DNA of 64,000 nt. It comes from Micractinium sp. NFX-FRZ (lineage: Eukaryota; Chlorophyta; Trebouxiophyceae; Chlorellales; Chlorellaceae). Below the pieces are notes generated by a model. It saw only the letters and a list, made by a program, of their open reading frames with translations, searched no databases and had not been told where the DNA came from. This document shows positions 31,412-42,500 of the stretch, in pieces. Position numbers and translations under genes: made by a program. The number at the start of each line of letters is the position of its first letter. Position 1 is the stretch's first letter. The DNA is taken from positions 62,001 through 126,000 of the forward strand of contig JAPTJF010000035.1 in the NCBI GenBank assembly GCA_029339195.1. The letters are read 5' to 3'.

Positions 31412-32939
31412 GATTTGATTGCCGCGGGCGTGAGGCAGCTCAGACGACTCGCTTGGTCAAACTGCAAGAGTTGGGTTGGGTTGCGTTCGGGGCAGGCATG
31501 GTTGGCAGTGGGCAGGCCGCTGCGGCAGGTGCCGCGGCAGGCGCGCGACAGGCGCGGGCATGGAGCCTGATGCCTGCACAGATGGTTGTCCAGGCTGCCT
31601 GGCAGTCTGCAGCTGCTGCCAGCGGAGCCCTGGCCCACCAGCATACCTCCAATCAAGCAAAGCCACAGGAAGCATCCGGCACAGGGCGGGCGTTGAGGTG
31701 CTGGGACGTGTCCCTACGCCGTCGAACGGGCATGTCCCTGCCAGCTCCCAAACCGGTGGCCTGAGCACTGCCGGAGCTGGCGGTCCTTGCGGCGCCGTGC
31801 CCATCAATGCCTTCCACACACTGTCACGATCCTGACTGAGGTTGGCTGGCCAGAACGGCCGCGGTCGCCTCCATCCGGTTCTGCCCGCTCGAACGGGCAT
31901 GTCCCTGCCAGCTCCCAAACCGGTGGCCTGAGCACTGCCGGAGCTGGCGGTCCTTGCGGCGCCGTGCCCATCAATGCCTTCCACACACTGTCACGATCCT
32001 GACTGAGGTTGGCTGGCCAGAACGGCCGCGGTCGCCTCCATCCGGTTCTGCCCGCACACGAGTACACGAACGTTCGTCCATCCGCACACCCGCCCACAGC
32101 GTCTAGCCTTACCTTCGAAGCGTAAGAATGCCGTGGATAAGAGCCTGGGACTGATCAGGGCCGGCGATATGGCGTCTTCAGCCTTGCGCACGCTTGCGCA
32201 GGTCGCGCCGGTGCTCTTTGTGGCCCAGTGGGGTGAGGAACACGCCAGCGGGCGCCCAAGTGGTCCACTGGGGTGACGCAAAGTGATAAAGAATGCTATG
32301 GCGTGGTCCGACCCTCGCATTTATGCATGCATGCGACCGCACGCCGTGACGTGGATGTGCACACGCAGCCTCCAAATCCGGACCCCCGGTTCGCACGATC
32401 GTAGGGCCGAAACGACACGTCCCCGGCCACAGCCTGGTGTGTGTGTTCCACTATGCTACATGCATGCGCCCAATTAGAGGGAGGGGCAGGAGGACAGAGA
32501 TGGGTCCATCCCACCAGTTGGCCAGCCCCCTTGAAAGGGACCCGGTGACCGGTGCGGAGGTGTCCGCCGCCACCCCGGGCGCGCCCCTGGCGTCCAGTGC
32601 CTGGGATGGCCCACTTGGTTGAGGGATCACGTGCAAGGCCCAAATTAAAGTGCGGTGGCACACATGCAGCTGTTGATTGGAGCAGGTGTGCATTCCAGGC
32701 GCTGCCACACATGGGGAACGACTGCTCAGGCCGAGGCAGGCAGGCAGCGACCGGGCACGGGCGGTGGTGGTGGCTCACCACCCACCCCTCCGCCCAGGTG
32801 CACTGCTCTCCCGCATGCCTCCAACACCCCCTTGGACAAGGTCAAACGGCAGCTTGGCAGTTTATGTTGGATGGTCAAGGAGGCAGGGAGGCAGCTGAAG
32901 GCAGTCATGCACAGCTAGCTTCAGGCAGCTATAGCACAA
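31412..32939. other. Gene-poor stretch with a tandem duplication
   Basis: About 1.5 kb upstream of the wall-protein gene and downstream of the second F-box gene. It holds the 167-bp perfect duplication (31722-32055). A short plus-strand open stretch near 32130-32275 has coding-like composition but no recognisable motif, start context or splice partners. Nothing else found. Confidence 0.4.
31722..32055. repeat. Perfect 167-bp tandem duplication
   Basis: 31722-31888 is followed directly by an apparently identical copy at 31889-32055 (both start TCGAACGGGCATGTCCCTGC and end ATCCGGTTCTGCCCGC). Identity over 167 bp points to a very recent event or an assembly artefact. Confidence 0.9.
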
Positions 32940-35084
32940 TCAACCGGGAGCTGCAGTGGACCTGACCAAGACACCCTGCATGCGCAGCTCGGAGCGTGCG
33001 GCCCTCAGTCGGTCCACCACGTCATCCGGGTGCTCCCTGCAGATGAGCTCCAGCAGCAGCAGCCCCGGCATGCGCAGCAGGATGTCGTCCACGTCAGCGC
33101 CCGTCACCCCCAGCTCGCCACAGCGCAGGTGCAGGCGGGTCAGCGTGGTTGCTGCGCCCAGCGCCGGCGGCAGGCGCCGCAGCTGGTGGTCGCGGATCCT
33201 CAGCTCCCGCAGGCCTGCACTCATATCAGCACGGCATGAACTTTGCTGTCACTGCACACGGCAATGCATGCTGGGCATGCTGAGGGAGAAGACGGGCAGG
33301 CACGCCACATCATGCATGTCGCCCCCCGCACCTGCCAAGTAGGCGCCCCCAGGCAGGCCTGAGCAGCGGCACTCCAGCTCCAGCACCCTCAGGTGCTGCA
33401 GCCCTGCCAGCTGATCCAGGGAAGCCTCGCTTGGCCCGCTGCCTGCCCCGCTGCCTGTCCTTCACACACAGCTTTTGAAGGCGTGGGGCTTGGCGCAGCA
33501 GCGCTTGCAGCGCTGCCCAGGGCTGCCCCCCTGCCTCGGACCCCCACATGAGCTCAAGCTCCAGCCGGGTTACAGCTGCCAGCTGGCAGCAGCGCCAGTC
33601 AGCATCCCAGTGGGTGCCGCTGATCCCCAGAGCTGCCAGCTCAGCGCCAGCTGGCAGCAGTGCGTCAACCACCGGCTGCAGCGCAGGCAGCTCTCTGACG
33701 TTGTGCATCTTGAGCGTGGACCCTGAGTGGTCGGCAGGCTCAGGCGTCTGTGCAGCAGCTCTGGCCGGCACGCCGTGCAAACAGTGCGAGTAAGGTCCCC
33801 ACAGCGGCCCCGGTGCAGGCTCCGGCATCCAGCTGTACACCTCCATGCGGGCGCCTGCCACCTGCAGTGCAAGGAATCGTCAGGGTGGTTGTGATTCAGC
33901 ATGTGGGCTGGCATGGTGTAGGAGGGGTGGGTGCCAGCTGGGCACAGCTGGCTGAGCCAAGCGCCACAACCCATGGCCACGTCTGACAGCCAGCTGCCGC
34001 CCCTTCCAGAGCGTTCTCAGGCTCTCCCCCGCGCACCTGCAGCAGCTGCTGCGCGCTGCCTGCCACCCCAACCGGCCAGTGCACTCGGCCGTGGCGGAAC
34101 CAGTAGCAGCCCAGGCGGCTGAAGGCTGCCGGCCGGGGGAGCTGCACCGTGGGTGCGCCCTCATCATACAAATTCACCGTCAGTTCCTCCAACTGCTCCA
34201 AGGCAGTCAGGCTGCGCAGGTCAGCCGTGACCATGCCGTTGAGCTCCAGGGCAGTCACGCCTGCCAGCGCTGCCACCACCGTGCAGGAGAGCGGGCAGTC
34301 GTGCAGGGCGAGGCCGTGCAGCTGTGTGAGCCGCGCCAGCGCCTGGGCGGCATCAGGGGGCAGCCGGTCCGGGCGGGTTGCGGCTGGGCCCGCATACAGC
34401 AGCGGCACGATGCTGAGGCTCAGGGCTTTGAGGCGCGGGAAAGCCGCTAGGGCGTGCAGAGCAGGCGCGCAGCCCCCCAGCTTCCTCCTAAACTGGAGCG
34501 ACACCTCTGCCAGGCTGGCGGGGTGCAGCTGCGCCAGGAAGTCTGCCAGCTGCAGCGGGGCGCCGGCTGCTGCGACCCTGCGCCAGGCCCCCAGCATCTT
34601 GAAGCTGTCCCTCCAGTGTGTGCTGCCGCTGAAGCGCTGCACGTGGCGGCCCACGCGGCACAGCAGCGCGTGCCTGGCGGCGAACCACCGTTCATGCAGC
34701 TCGCGCTGCGCACCCAGCAGCTCCGAGTATGGCATGCTTGGACGGGCATTCAGGCTTGGAGGTGTGACAATCACAAATGTGCGCCACAGGCTGGGCTCTG
34801 AGAAGAAGGCGGCGCGCCAGCGCTTGGACACCAGCGTCAGCGAGGGACTGCGGGGGCATGGGTGGGACGGCGGGCGGACAGGAGGGCGGCGGGCGGCGGC
34901 GATGGATGGGCAAGGAAACAAGGTCACCGAACAGACCAGGACTTGGGCTGCTACGAGGCGGAGAAGCAAACGTGAACACGCTCGCGCGTACGCACCCTTC
35001 CCGCAGTCCCGCCAGCGCCATGATGCGCCCCAGCAGCGAGTCAGGCAGTGCCTCCAGGGTGGTGGAAGGGGCTGCAACGGACAT
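32940..35084 (-). CDS. F-box / leucine-rich-repeat protein, apparent one-base frameshift in exon 3
   Basis: Four exons are evident: 35084-34996, 34847-34037, 33861-33332 and 33214-32940. Exon 1 is an F-box N-terminus (LEALPDSLLGRIMALAGL) continued in exon 2 by LTLVSKRWRAAFFSEPSLW. Leucine-rich repeats follow (ALARLTQLHGLALHDC, GVTALELNGMVTADL, LRELRIRDHQLRRLP). Exons 1, 2 and 4 agree in phase, but exon 3 is 530 nt where 3n+1 is needed. Reading is good up to LQKLCVKD, and then the frame that fits exon 4 (EASLDQLAGLQHLRVLELE) is shifted by one. The switch lies near 33455-33475, beside a CACACACA run. Either the locus is newly broken or the assembly has a one-base error; with one base fewer the product would be about 568 residues. 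The likely role is an SCF ubiquitin-ligase receptor, by family only. Confidence 0.75.
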
Positions 35085-35679
35085 GGCGCGCTCGCGTCCT
35101 TGCTGGCAGGAGTGAGCTTCGCAGGCGTGTTCTAGTCAGCCAAAAGGCTCAAGGCACAAAGCAGGGGACGAACAACGTCCCAAAGCTACAGGAGGCGCAG
35201 CGAGGTTTGCTTGCCACATCCACGCCATCGTGGCGCCACCGCCGAGAGCACGCCACAGCTTGAACCTTGCAGGAGGGCATATACTGTTCATGCAATGCAT
35301 TTGTCTGGCACGATCGTCTCAATCATTGCCCAGCACTTCGAGGTTGCCTATGACCCCAGGGAGGCAAGGGAGCCTGGCCGTGCCCGCTCGGCTTCCTTGG
35401 CTGTGGGTCCTGCTACCCATGGGTGGTCGGCTGTCTTGTGCATCGTCCAATTTTCCAGTGTGCTTCCTTACAGGCTGGGCGCGGGTACTGGGAAATGGTT
35501 GCATATGCATGAATTGCCCCGGAGAAGTTCAGCAGCGGTGAGACGCAGCACAAGGCCGCCGCCCCGCAGACTACCGCCATCTCCCGCAGCGCGTAGGGCC
35601 TCTGCAGTTACCCCCACAATGGCGCAGCTGCCGCTTGCCCCTGCCTGCAGCACCTCCGCCGCCCCCTCCCCCCCCCCCT
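35085..35679. other. Intergenic between FTA stop and second F-box start
   Basis: About 600 nt. TTACA at about 35467 (TGTAA on the minus strand) may serve FTA. No gene recognised. Confidence 0.4.
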
Positions 35680-38491
35680 TCAGCTGCCGGCCGCCTCTGC
35701 TTGTCGCAGCGCCGCCTGAAGAGCCGCTAGCTCCAGCCGCAGGTACGGCCTCTTGATAGGGTCGGCCGCCAGCTGGCGCTCCAACGCCTCCCGGGCCAGC
35801 CGGCGGGCCACCTTGAGGGCTGCAGCCACAGATGCTGCACTGAGCGCAGGCGCCCCCGGCGCCGCTGCCTGTGCCTCTCCTGCTGAGTCCGCCCCTGCCC
35901 CTGTCGCAGCGCTGGCCCCACCGGCGGCGGCTCCGCCAGCAGGGCGAGCCTTCAGCAGCGTTTGTGCGCTGAGCAGCAGCGCCGCCGCCTCAAGCAGGAC
36001 GTCTGCCAGCAGGCTGAGCGCGGGGGCGCACCCGGGGGCGCCACCCTCGCCGCCCTCCCCTCCCAGCACCTCTTGGCAGAGTGTGAGGAAGCGCGGGTCG
36101 GCTGCTAGCGCGTGGGGCGGCGCCCCCGGCCCCGCCGCCAGCGCTCGGAGCGCCTCCCACGCGCTCTCGTTGTGCGGCGCCAGGCGCAGCTGGCCGGCTG
36201 CAAATTCCACCTCCCGGTCATATGCCTCGCCTGGCGGGCCCACGCTGGCGGGCGGCGCGTTGCGCAGCACAAACACGCGCTGGTTCCAGGCTGCAGGCAC
36301 AGGATGCGCGCGGGGGGACGGGAGGGGAGGATACAAGTGAGGCGGGAGCAAAGTGGGCAGGGTAGTGGGGAGGGGAAGCAGGGAGGCGGGCGGCCGGTCC
36401 CAGGCAGCGGCCCAGGGCGGGTGTGCGGCAGCCCAGCGCTTTGCAGGGGTACCCTTCCTCCTGCAATGCTGCCCGCCCTCCCGCCCACCCACCCGAGTTG
36501 TTGCGCACGTCCTGGCGCAGCAGCTGCTCCGTGTACGCCAGCTCAGCGCTCCACAGCGCCTGCGCCGCCAGCCCCTGCGGCCCGCCGCCGCCGGCCCCAC
36601 TGCTGCTGCTGCCGTGTCCGACGGCTGCGGAGGCTGCCAGCAGGAGTGCCTGGCGGTGCGCCCAGGCATGGTAGTTCTTGGCGTCATACTGCAGGCAGGC
36701 AGCGCTGAAGGCCATCTCCTGCCAGGGACACAAGTCGAAATCAAGGAGGTGGGTCAGAGAGTGTGGCGGAGGGGCACCAGTTGTCCCTGGTTTCTGCCCC
36801 CGCAGCAGGCAGGCGGCACTGTAAGCTGCCAGGGCAGGCTGCAGCGGCGGCCATATCATCATTCCACCTGCCCCTCCTGCAGCCAGAGCCTCCTCCCCCA
36901 CCATGGCAAGCAGGCAGCCATCACCAACACACAGCATGACAACAGCATGCGCCACGGAGCAACCAGCAACAACTGCACTAACATCAGCACAGCAGTGGCA
37001 AGGCTGCCAGCTGGAGCTGCAGCAGCCGGCCGCACCTCCTCCGCCTGCGCCGCCCCCAGCGCCAGCGCCACGCGCCGCCGGTAGTTCCACAGCTGGTAGT
37101 TCTTGGGGTTGGCGGTGGCCACCGACTGCGTCAGAGCCTTCTCCTGGGCGGCGTGCACGCCGATGCCGCCCAGAGCCTGTGCGGTGGGGGCAGGGTCGGG
37201 GTGGGGGCGGGGCCGGTGAGAAGGTGAGCGGGGTTCCATGCAGGCGGGGGAGGCGGGGGTGCACAAGGAAGCAGCCTGACCCTTTCAGACAACACCACCA
37301 GCACACATACCGACAAAATGCTGGCAGAAACCACATGAGTTGTGGCATTGGGCCAAGGTCCTGGCCAGCGCACTTCGCCCGCCTGCTGCGCATCGGAAAC
37401 CCCTGTCCCGAGCCTGCCCTGCTTCCCCTCTCTGCTTATTCAGGCGCACCTGTATGCAGCGCCAGCGCCACTCCCATACCTACGCAACAGGCAAGGCAAC
37501 AGGCACGAGTGTGGGGGTCTGTTGTTGCAGCAGGCAGGGCAACAGGCACGCGTTGGGGCGGCTGTTTGGTCAGGGCGAGGGTGTGCCCGTGAGGGCAGGC
37601 GTTTGCGCACCGGTGCTGCCGCCCCCAGCGCAACCTCCTCCACTTTCTATACAGCTGGAGGAGATGGGGGTGTGAGAGGATCCAGGTCTTGCCCCACGAG
37701 CATCCGCAGCAGACAGCCTTGCTCAACCTCCTCCCTAGCCCCTCGTGCTCCCAGTCTGCAACAATTTGCAATGAACACACGCTGCCCTACCGTGTAGTTG
37801 GAGGAGTTCAGGTCCCGGATGATTTCCCCCGTCAGCCCCAGCACACGCTCACTGCAGCGGCAGGCGGAACACGGCGGCGGCAGAGGGCAGCGTGGGTGCC
37901 AGGAGGCACGTTGGGCTGCAACCACGGCAGCACCATCGCAACTGGTGAGTGCCGGTGCCGAGCCAGCACCCCAGTTTCACCCTGCCCACCCATGTCAGCT
38001 TCTCTGTGCCACCGACGCCTAGGAATATTCCATCACGACGCCCAGCGGCACCTCCCTTGAGCCCCACACAGCTTCATAGACATCCTCCGCCCACCTCAGC
38101 TTCTGTATGGTGCACACCTCAGCTTCCCAAGTGCCATTGCCGCCCTTTAGTAGCCCTTGAAGTGGTTCCGCCGAGCCGTCCCCACCACGCCCGCCTTGCG
38201 CCCTCAAACACCCGCGGCGGCAATGATGATCCCACCTCATCTCTCCCTGCGCCACCGCCGCCCACAGCGCGCTCCCCGTGTGCCCTCACACACCCCGCAA
38301 CATGTGCTGTGCACCCACCTCATCTCCCCCTGCGCCACCGCCTCCCAGAAATAGTCCATCAGGTCCCCCATCAGCGCATCACGCCCAATCGCCACCACCG
38401 GATCGGGGGTGGCGGGCGGCAGGCGGGGCACCAGGTCGCCCCACTCCGCCCGCTCGCTGAGGGGCAGGTAGTCATCCTCGCTGCCCGCCAT
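35680..38491 (-). CDS. FTA: Protein farnesyltransferase / geranylgeranyltransferase-I alpha subunit, 413 aa
   Basis: Six exons (38491-38319, 37851-37791, 37479-37450, 37176-37036, 36718-36493, 36290-35680) give 413 residues. This is the shared alpha subunit that, with a beta subunit, attaches farnesyl or geranylgeranyl groups to CaaX proteins in the cytosol. The five helical PPTA repeats are recognisable: NYT/VWEWRWRC, NPKNYQLWNYRRRV, DAKNYHAWAHRQAL, DVRNNSAWNQRVFVL and PHNESAWEALRAL, after the N-terminal LSERAEWGDLVPRLP. Exon 3 is only 30 nt (VWEWRWRCIQ); I placed it because it restores the first repeat between exons 2 and 4 with GT and AG borders and correct phase. Its sequence departs from the usual VWHFRR. 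The C-terminal third carries Ala/Gly-rich inserts. The start at 38491 (MAGSEDDYLPLS) is the first true ATG in frame. Family assignment firm; exon 3 less so. Confidence 0.9.
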
Positions 38492-38803
38492 GGCTGCTGC
38501 CGCCACCTGTTAGCACACCCTGTCTGTCTGGGAAGTCGAGCCTGCTTCTTGATGCAAGCAGTGTCCGGGCTGTGAACGCGGCACAGGAGGCAGCGGGAGG
38601 GTCGCTCTGGGGCCCTCTCAGTGGTAACTGTAGCGCGGCGCCTCGTAGAGCCAGCTGCACATGTGGGTACAAGCAGTGGGGGCACCAGGCAGACGGTGGG
38701 CATGAGGGCGACGGCAAAGGAGCGCTGCCAGCACAGCACCCGCCAAGCGAGCAGCCCGATCGCTGGCGACTGGCAGCCCTCTTTACAAGTGTGTGACGCT
38801 TGC

Positions 38804-39191
38804 TCACTTGTCCGAGTCAAGGTCGGTGACCTTGGTGCGCAGGTTTGTAATGATCGAGTCCAGCACAGCTGCAGGGAGCGTGGGGGCCAGTGCCAGGCAA
38901 CACACAGGTGGTGGGCGACAGCGGCGGCGGGCGGCAGCGGGTCCGGGTGGCAGTGCAGCAAGCCCCAAGCAAACCCGCGCACCCTTCTGCGTGTTGGTGC
39001 GAGCCTGGTCCGCGTCCACGGCGCGCTGGAGGGCGCCTGCAGGTGCAGGACGCGAGTGAATTGATCTGGAGGTCGCCGGAACGGCGCTGAAGGCCGTGGC
39101 ACAATGCTGTGTTGCTTCCCTCACCTGACACAGTATTGAGTTGCTGTTGCGCTTGACGCCGAGCTTGGGCGGTCTGCTGGGGGTTGGGCAT
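38804..39191 (-). CDS. Small coiled-coil-like protein, 61 aa, unrecognised
   Basis: Three exons (39191-39125, 39036-38983, 38868-38804) join in phase to a 61-residue protein: it starts MPNPQQTAQARRQAQQQLN, passes through ALQRAVDADQARTNTQKG and ends AVLDSIITNLRTKVTDLDSDK less its first residue. It is polar and probably helical throughout, with heptad-like spacing, and has no signal or membrane segment. Every junction has GTGAGG or GTGCGC donors and CTGCAG acceptors. The last exon faintly recalls heat-shock-factor-binding protein (DSIITK-type helix), but the match is too short to name it. A TTACA lies 16-20 nt downstream of the stop. The gene is divergent from SDA1 with 319 nt between the starts. 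A real gene is likely because three tiny exons keep one frame; its function is unknown. Confidence 0.65.
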
Positions 39192-39510
39192 TCGTTTGGG
39201 CGTTGTGGCGCCTATATACGTCGTCACAGTTCTAGAGAATGATCCGAAACGGTCCGATGGGGGGGAATTATCGACGCAGGTCGTGTTCGTCACACTGCCA
39301 AGCTGGAGGCGCGAAAACTCTGAAAGCGGCCTCTCCTGGACCCCTGCATATACGGTGCAGTGTTGTAACCGCACCGAAGGACACTAGAGTCATTGGAGTC
39401 AGCGTGCAGACCGTTTCGCAGTGCATGCTGGGAAATTAGCGGCGGCGGCAAGGGCAGGGGCGGCCTACTCGGGATTTCGACGGCGTCTCCCTCAGAGGCA
39501 TCTTGCAGCA
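39192..39510. promoter_or_regulatory. 319-bp divergent promoter, small protein (-) / SDA1 (+)
   Basis: This segment must drive both divergent genes. It contains a CTATATACG motif near 39213 and is poorer in GC than the flanking exons. Confidence 0.5.
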
Positions 39511-42500
39511 ATGTCGATAACGGGAGCGGACCTGCTGTCGTTGCAGGTGCGTTGCTCTGAGGCTCTTGCGCCTGCATGCCGCTCTCTCTCCGGACAGGCC
39601 GCTTGTGTGAGGCACATGTTGCAAAATGTTTGAAGTCATCAGGGCGCCCATGCGGCGTGCCCGCCACCACAGGCTGCACTGCCGCCGCCTGCCGCCTGCC
39701 GCTGCCGCCGCTGCCTGCCTGCCCCCTGTGGCGCACGCAAGCGCTCGCTCACGCACGTGCCCGCCCCTTGCTTGATGAGCAGGGCAACATCAAGCGCGAC
39801 CCTCTGGGCTACGGGGATGAGTTCCAGATGCAGTGGCGCCACTACAAGGCGTGCCTGGCGCTCTTCCTGCTGAAGCCCGACCAGGAGGGAAGCGAGTTTG
39901 GGGACCTCGTCAACTTCATTGCCCAGGTGCTTTCCACACGTGCTGTATGGTGTGTTCACATCACGAGTATTTCATGCACGTTGCTATGTAGCCACCGCCA
40001 CTCCTGCCGCTGCCAACCCACCCAGCGCTCTCCCTGCCCAACACTCTGCCCAGTGCTCTCCCTCCCGCCCGCCTCCCCGCCCGTCACCCCTCCCCCAGGT
40101 GTCCACCAGCTACCCCAACTTCACAGAGGGCTTCTGCACCGATGTGATGGACCTGCTGGACAAGCACCACGCCGTGCTGGAGCCGGCACTGAGACAGGTG
40201 CGTGCATTTGTAATGTGAGGGGGAATGCGGGCGGGTTCCTGGTGGGAAGATCTCCATGCAGGCCAGAGCCGGCGGTGGGACAGGTGTGCGGGGCTGAATG
40301 CTCATGACACAGGCAGGAGCGTGCGGGTGGCATCTGGGTGATGGGAGGCGGGGCTGCTGAAGCAGGTTGCTGGGTGGCACATGCATATGCCGCTTGGTGA
40401 ACAGTGCGTCTGCCTCCCCCCTCAACACGTACGAAATCCACAACACCTGCCCACCCACCCCCGTTTATTTTCCGCCCGCCCGCTCCAGACGCTGGTCAAG
40501 TCGCTTATCCTGCTGCGCAACCGGCAGCAGCTGGCACCCACCACGCTGCTGCCGCTGCTCTTCCGCCTCTTCCGCGTCCAGGTGCGGCGGTGGCGGGGGG
40601 GTGCTGGCATGGCACCGCCAGCGGCCACCTCTCAGCAGCTGCAGCAGCGTCAGCAAGCAGCGGGCAGAGTGGGGAGGCTGAGGGGAGAGCATGCGGGCAG
40701 GCTTTGTTGCCTGCAAAGAGTTGAACTTGCAGGCATTCCTACCCCTGGTTGTCATCCCACCCCTTGGCTCCCTCGCCCTCACCCCACCCCGCCTTCCCCT
40801 CCCCCTCCCTCTCCCCCCAACCGCCCTGGCAGGACAAGGCCCTGCGCCAGCTGGTGTTCCGCCACGTCACCTCCGACATCAAGAACAGCAACAAGAAGGG
40901 GCGCAACGAGCGGCTCAACCGCGCGGTGCAGAACTTCATGTACAGGTGGGGTTTGGGTAGGCTGGGGGAATGGGAGGATGGTTGGTAGTGGGAGGGGTGG
41001 GGTGAGAATGCAAATGCAGAAGAGCATTTGCAAAGTTTAGAAGAGCATTTGCCAAGTTGCAAGCAGCTGTGGCACATGCGGGGTGGGACAGGCTGGATGG
41101 GCGGTTGGTTAGGCCGCGCATAGCAGCGGTCTGCAAGTGCCCGGCCTGCCCGGCCTGCCCCTGCCTCTCTCACCCATTCCTGCCTTGCCCCTCCTCGCCC
41201 CCGTCCACCCGTTCTCCTCTTTGTGTCGTGATCCTCAGCAGTCACGAGGGGGCTACCCCTGCCTTTCACCTCTCATGAACCCGAAACGTCCGCCCACTGT
41301 GCCTCTTCACTTCTCCCCCCTCCTGCCTGCCTGCCTCCCCCCATGTGCAGCGTGATCCAAGACGAGCACGAGGGCGCGGCCAAGAAGGGGCTGGCGGTGC
41401 TCACCGAGATGTGGCGGCGCCATGTGTGGCGCGACGCCCGCACCGTCAACGTCATCGCCGAGGTGGGGCACGGGCATGCACACGCGGCTGGAGCAGTTCC
41501 CTGTGTACTCACCAGGGGCAGTATCTGGACAGGGGCAGGCTGCAGTGTGCGCGCATGACATTGGCAACCAACCTTCTGATATGCGCCCCCCCCCTGCAGG
41601 CCGCGCTGCACAAGAGCTCCCGCATCATGCTGGCCTCCCTCAAGTTCTTCCTGGGGCAGGACGCGCTGGAGGAGGCGGCGGCCAACAAGGGCGACGGTGA
41701 GCGGGCATGCTGCTAGGTGTGGTGCTGTGATCAGGCGTGGGGCTGCTGCGGCCAGTGTCCAACCGCTCGGCTTGAGTCACACTTCCCTGTCAGCGCCGGT
41801 TGCTCTGCAGCCGGGGCTGCTCACGCTGCTGATGCCCGACTGCCGCTTGCACCATTCAAAGCCTCATGCCGCCCACCCTTCCCGCCTCCCTTACATGCCT
41901 CGCCCTTCCGAGGATGACCGCCGGCTCACCCATGTGTTTACCCACCCCTTCCCACCCCGCTGTTGTTCCCCCACCCTCGCCCTTGCTGTGCAGGCAGCGA
42001 CAGCGATGACGATGGGGATGACCGGGAAACGGTGTCGGGCCCCAGCCGCGAGCAGATGTACGCCGCCTTCCACAAGGGCACCAACTCCAGCAAGAAGAAG
42101 AAGCAGAAGAAGCTGAAGCGCGTGCAGGTGGGGCGCTTGTTTGCCGGGCCAGCGTTTGAGGTCATGGGTGGGCAGGAAGGCGGGCAGGCACACTGGGGGA
42201 AGCAGACGAAGCTGAAGCGCATGCACAGGAGCTGGTCAGGGGGTTAACGGCCAGACGGATGGGCTGCAGGGTGCTCCTGCACTGCCTGCCTGCCTGCTTC
42301 CGCGCCTGCTGCTTGCGTGGGGCAGTGCGGTGGGGGATGCGCCCGACGGGCGCAGGGCCAGGTACTGACAGCATCCGACATGCCGGCTGCCCCTTTTGCT
42401 CCCCTTCTCCGTGTATCGCCAGGCGGCGGTGAAGCGGCAGGAGCGGCGGCAGGAGGGGACGCGGAACGAGACCTTTGCCGCGCTGCAGCTGCTGCACGAC

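Noticed and set aside
32130..32275. Plus-strand open stretch with coding-like composition
   Set aside because: No start context, splice partners or known motif; too short to support.
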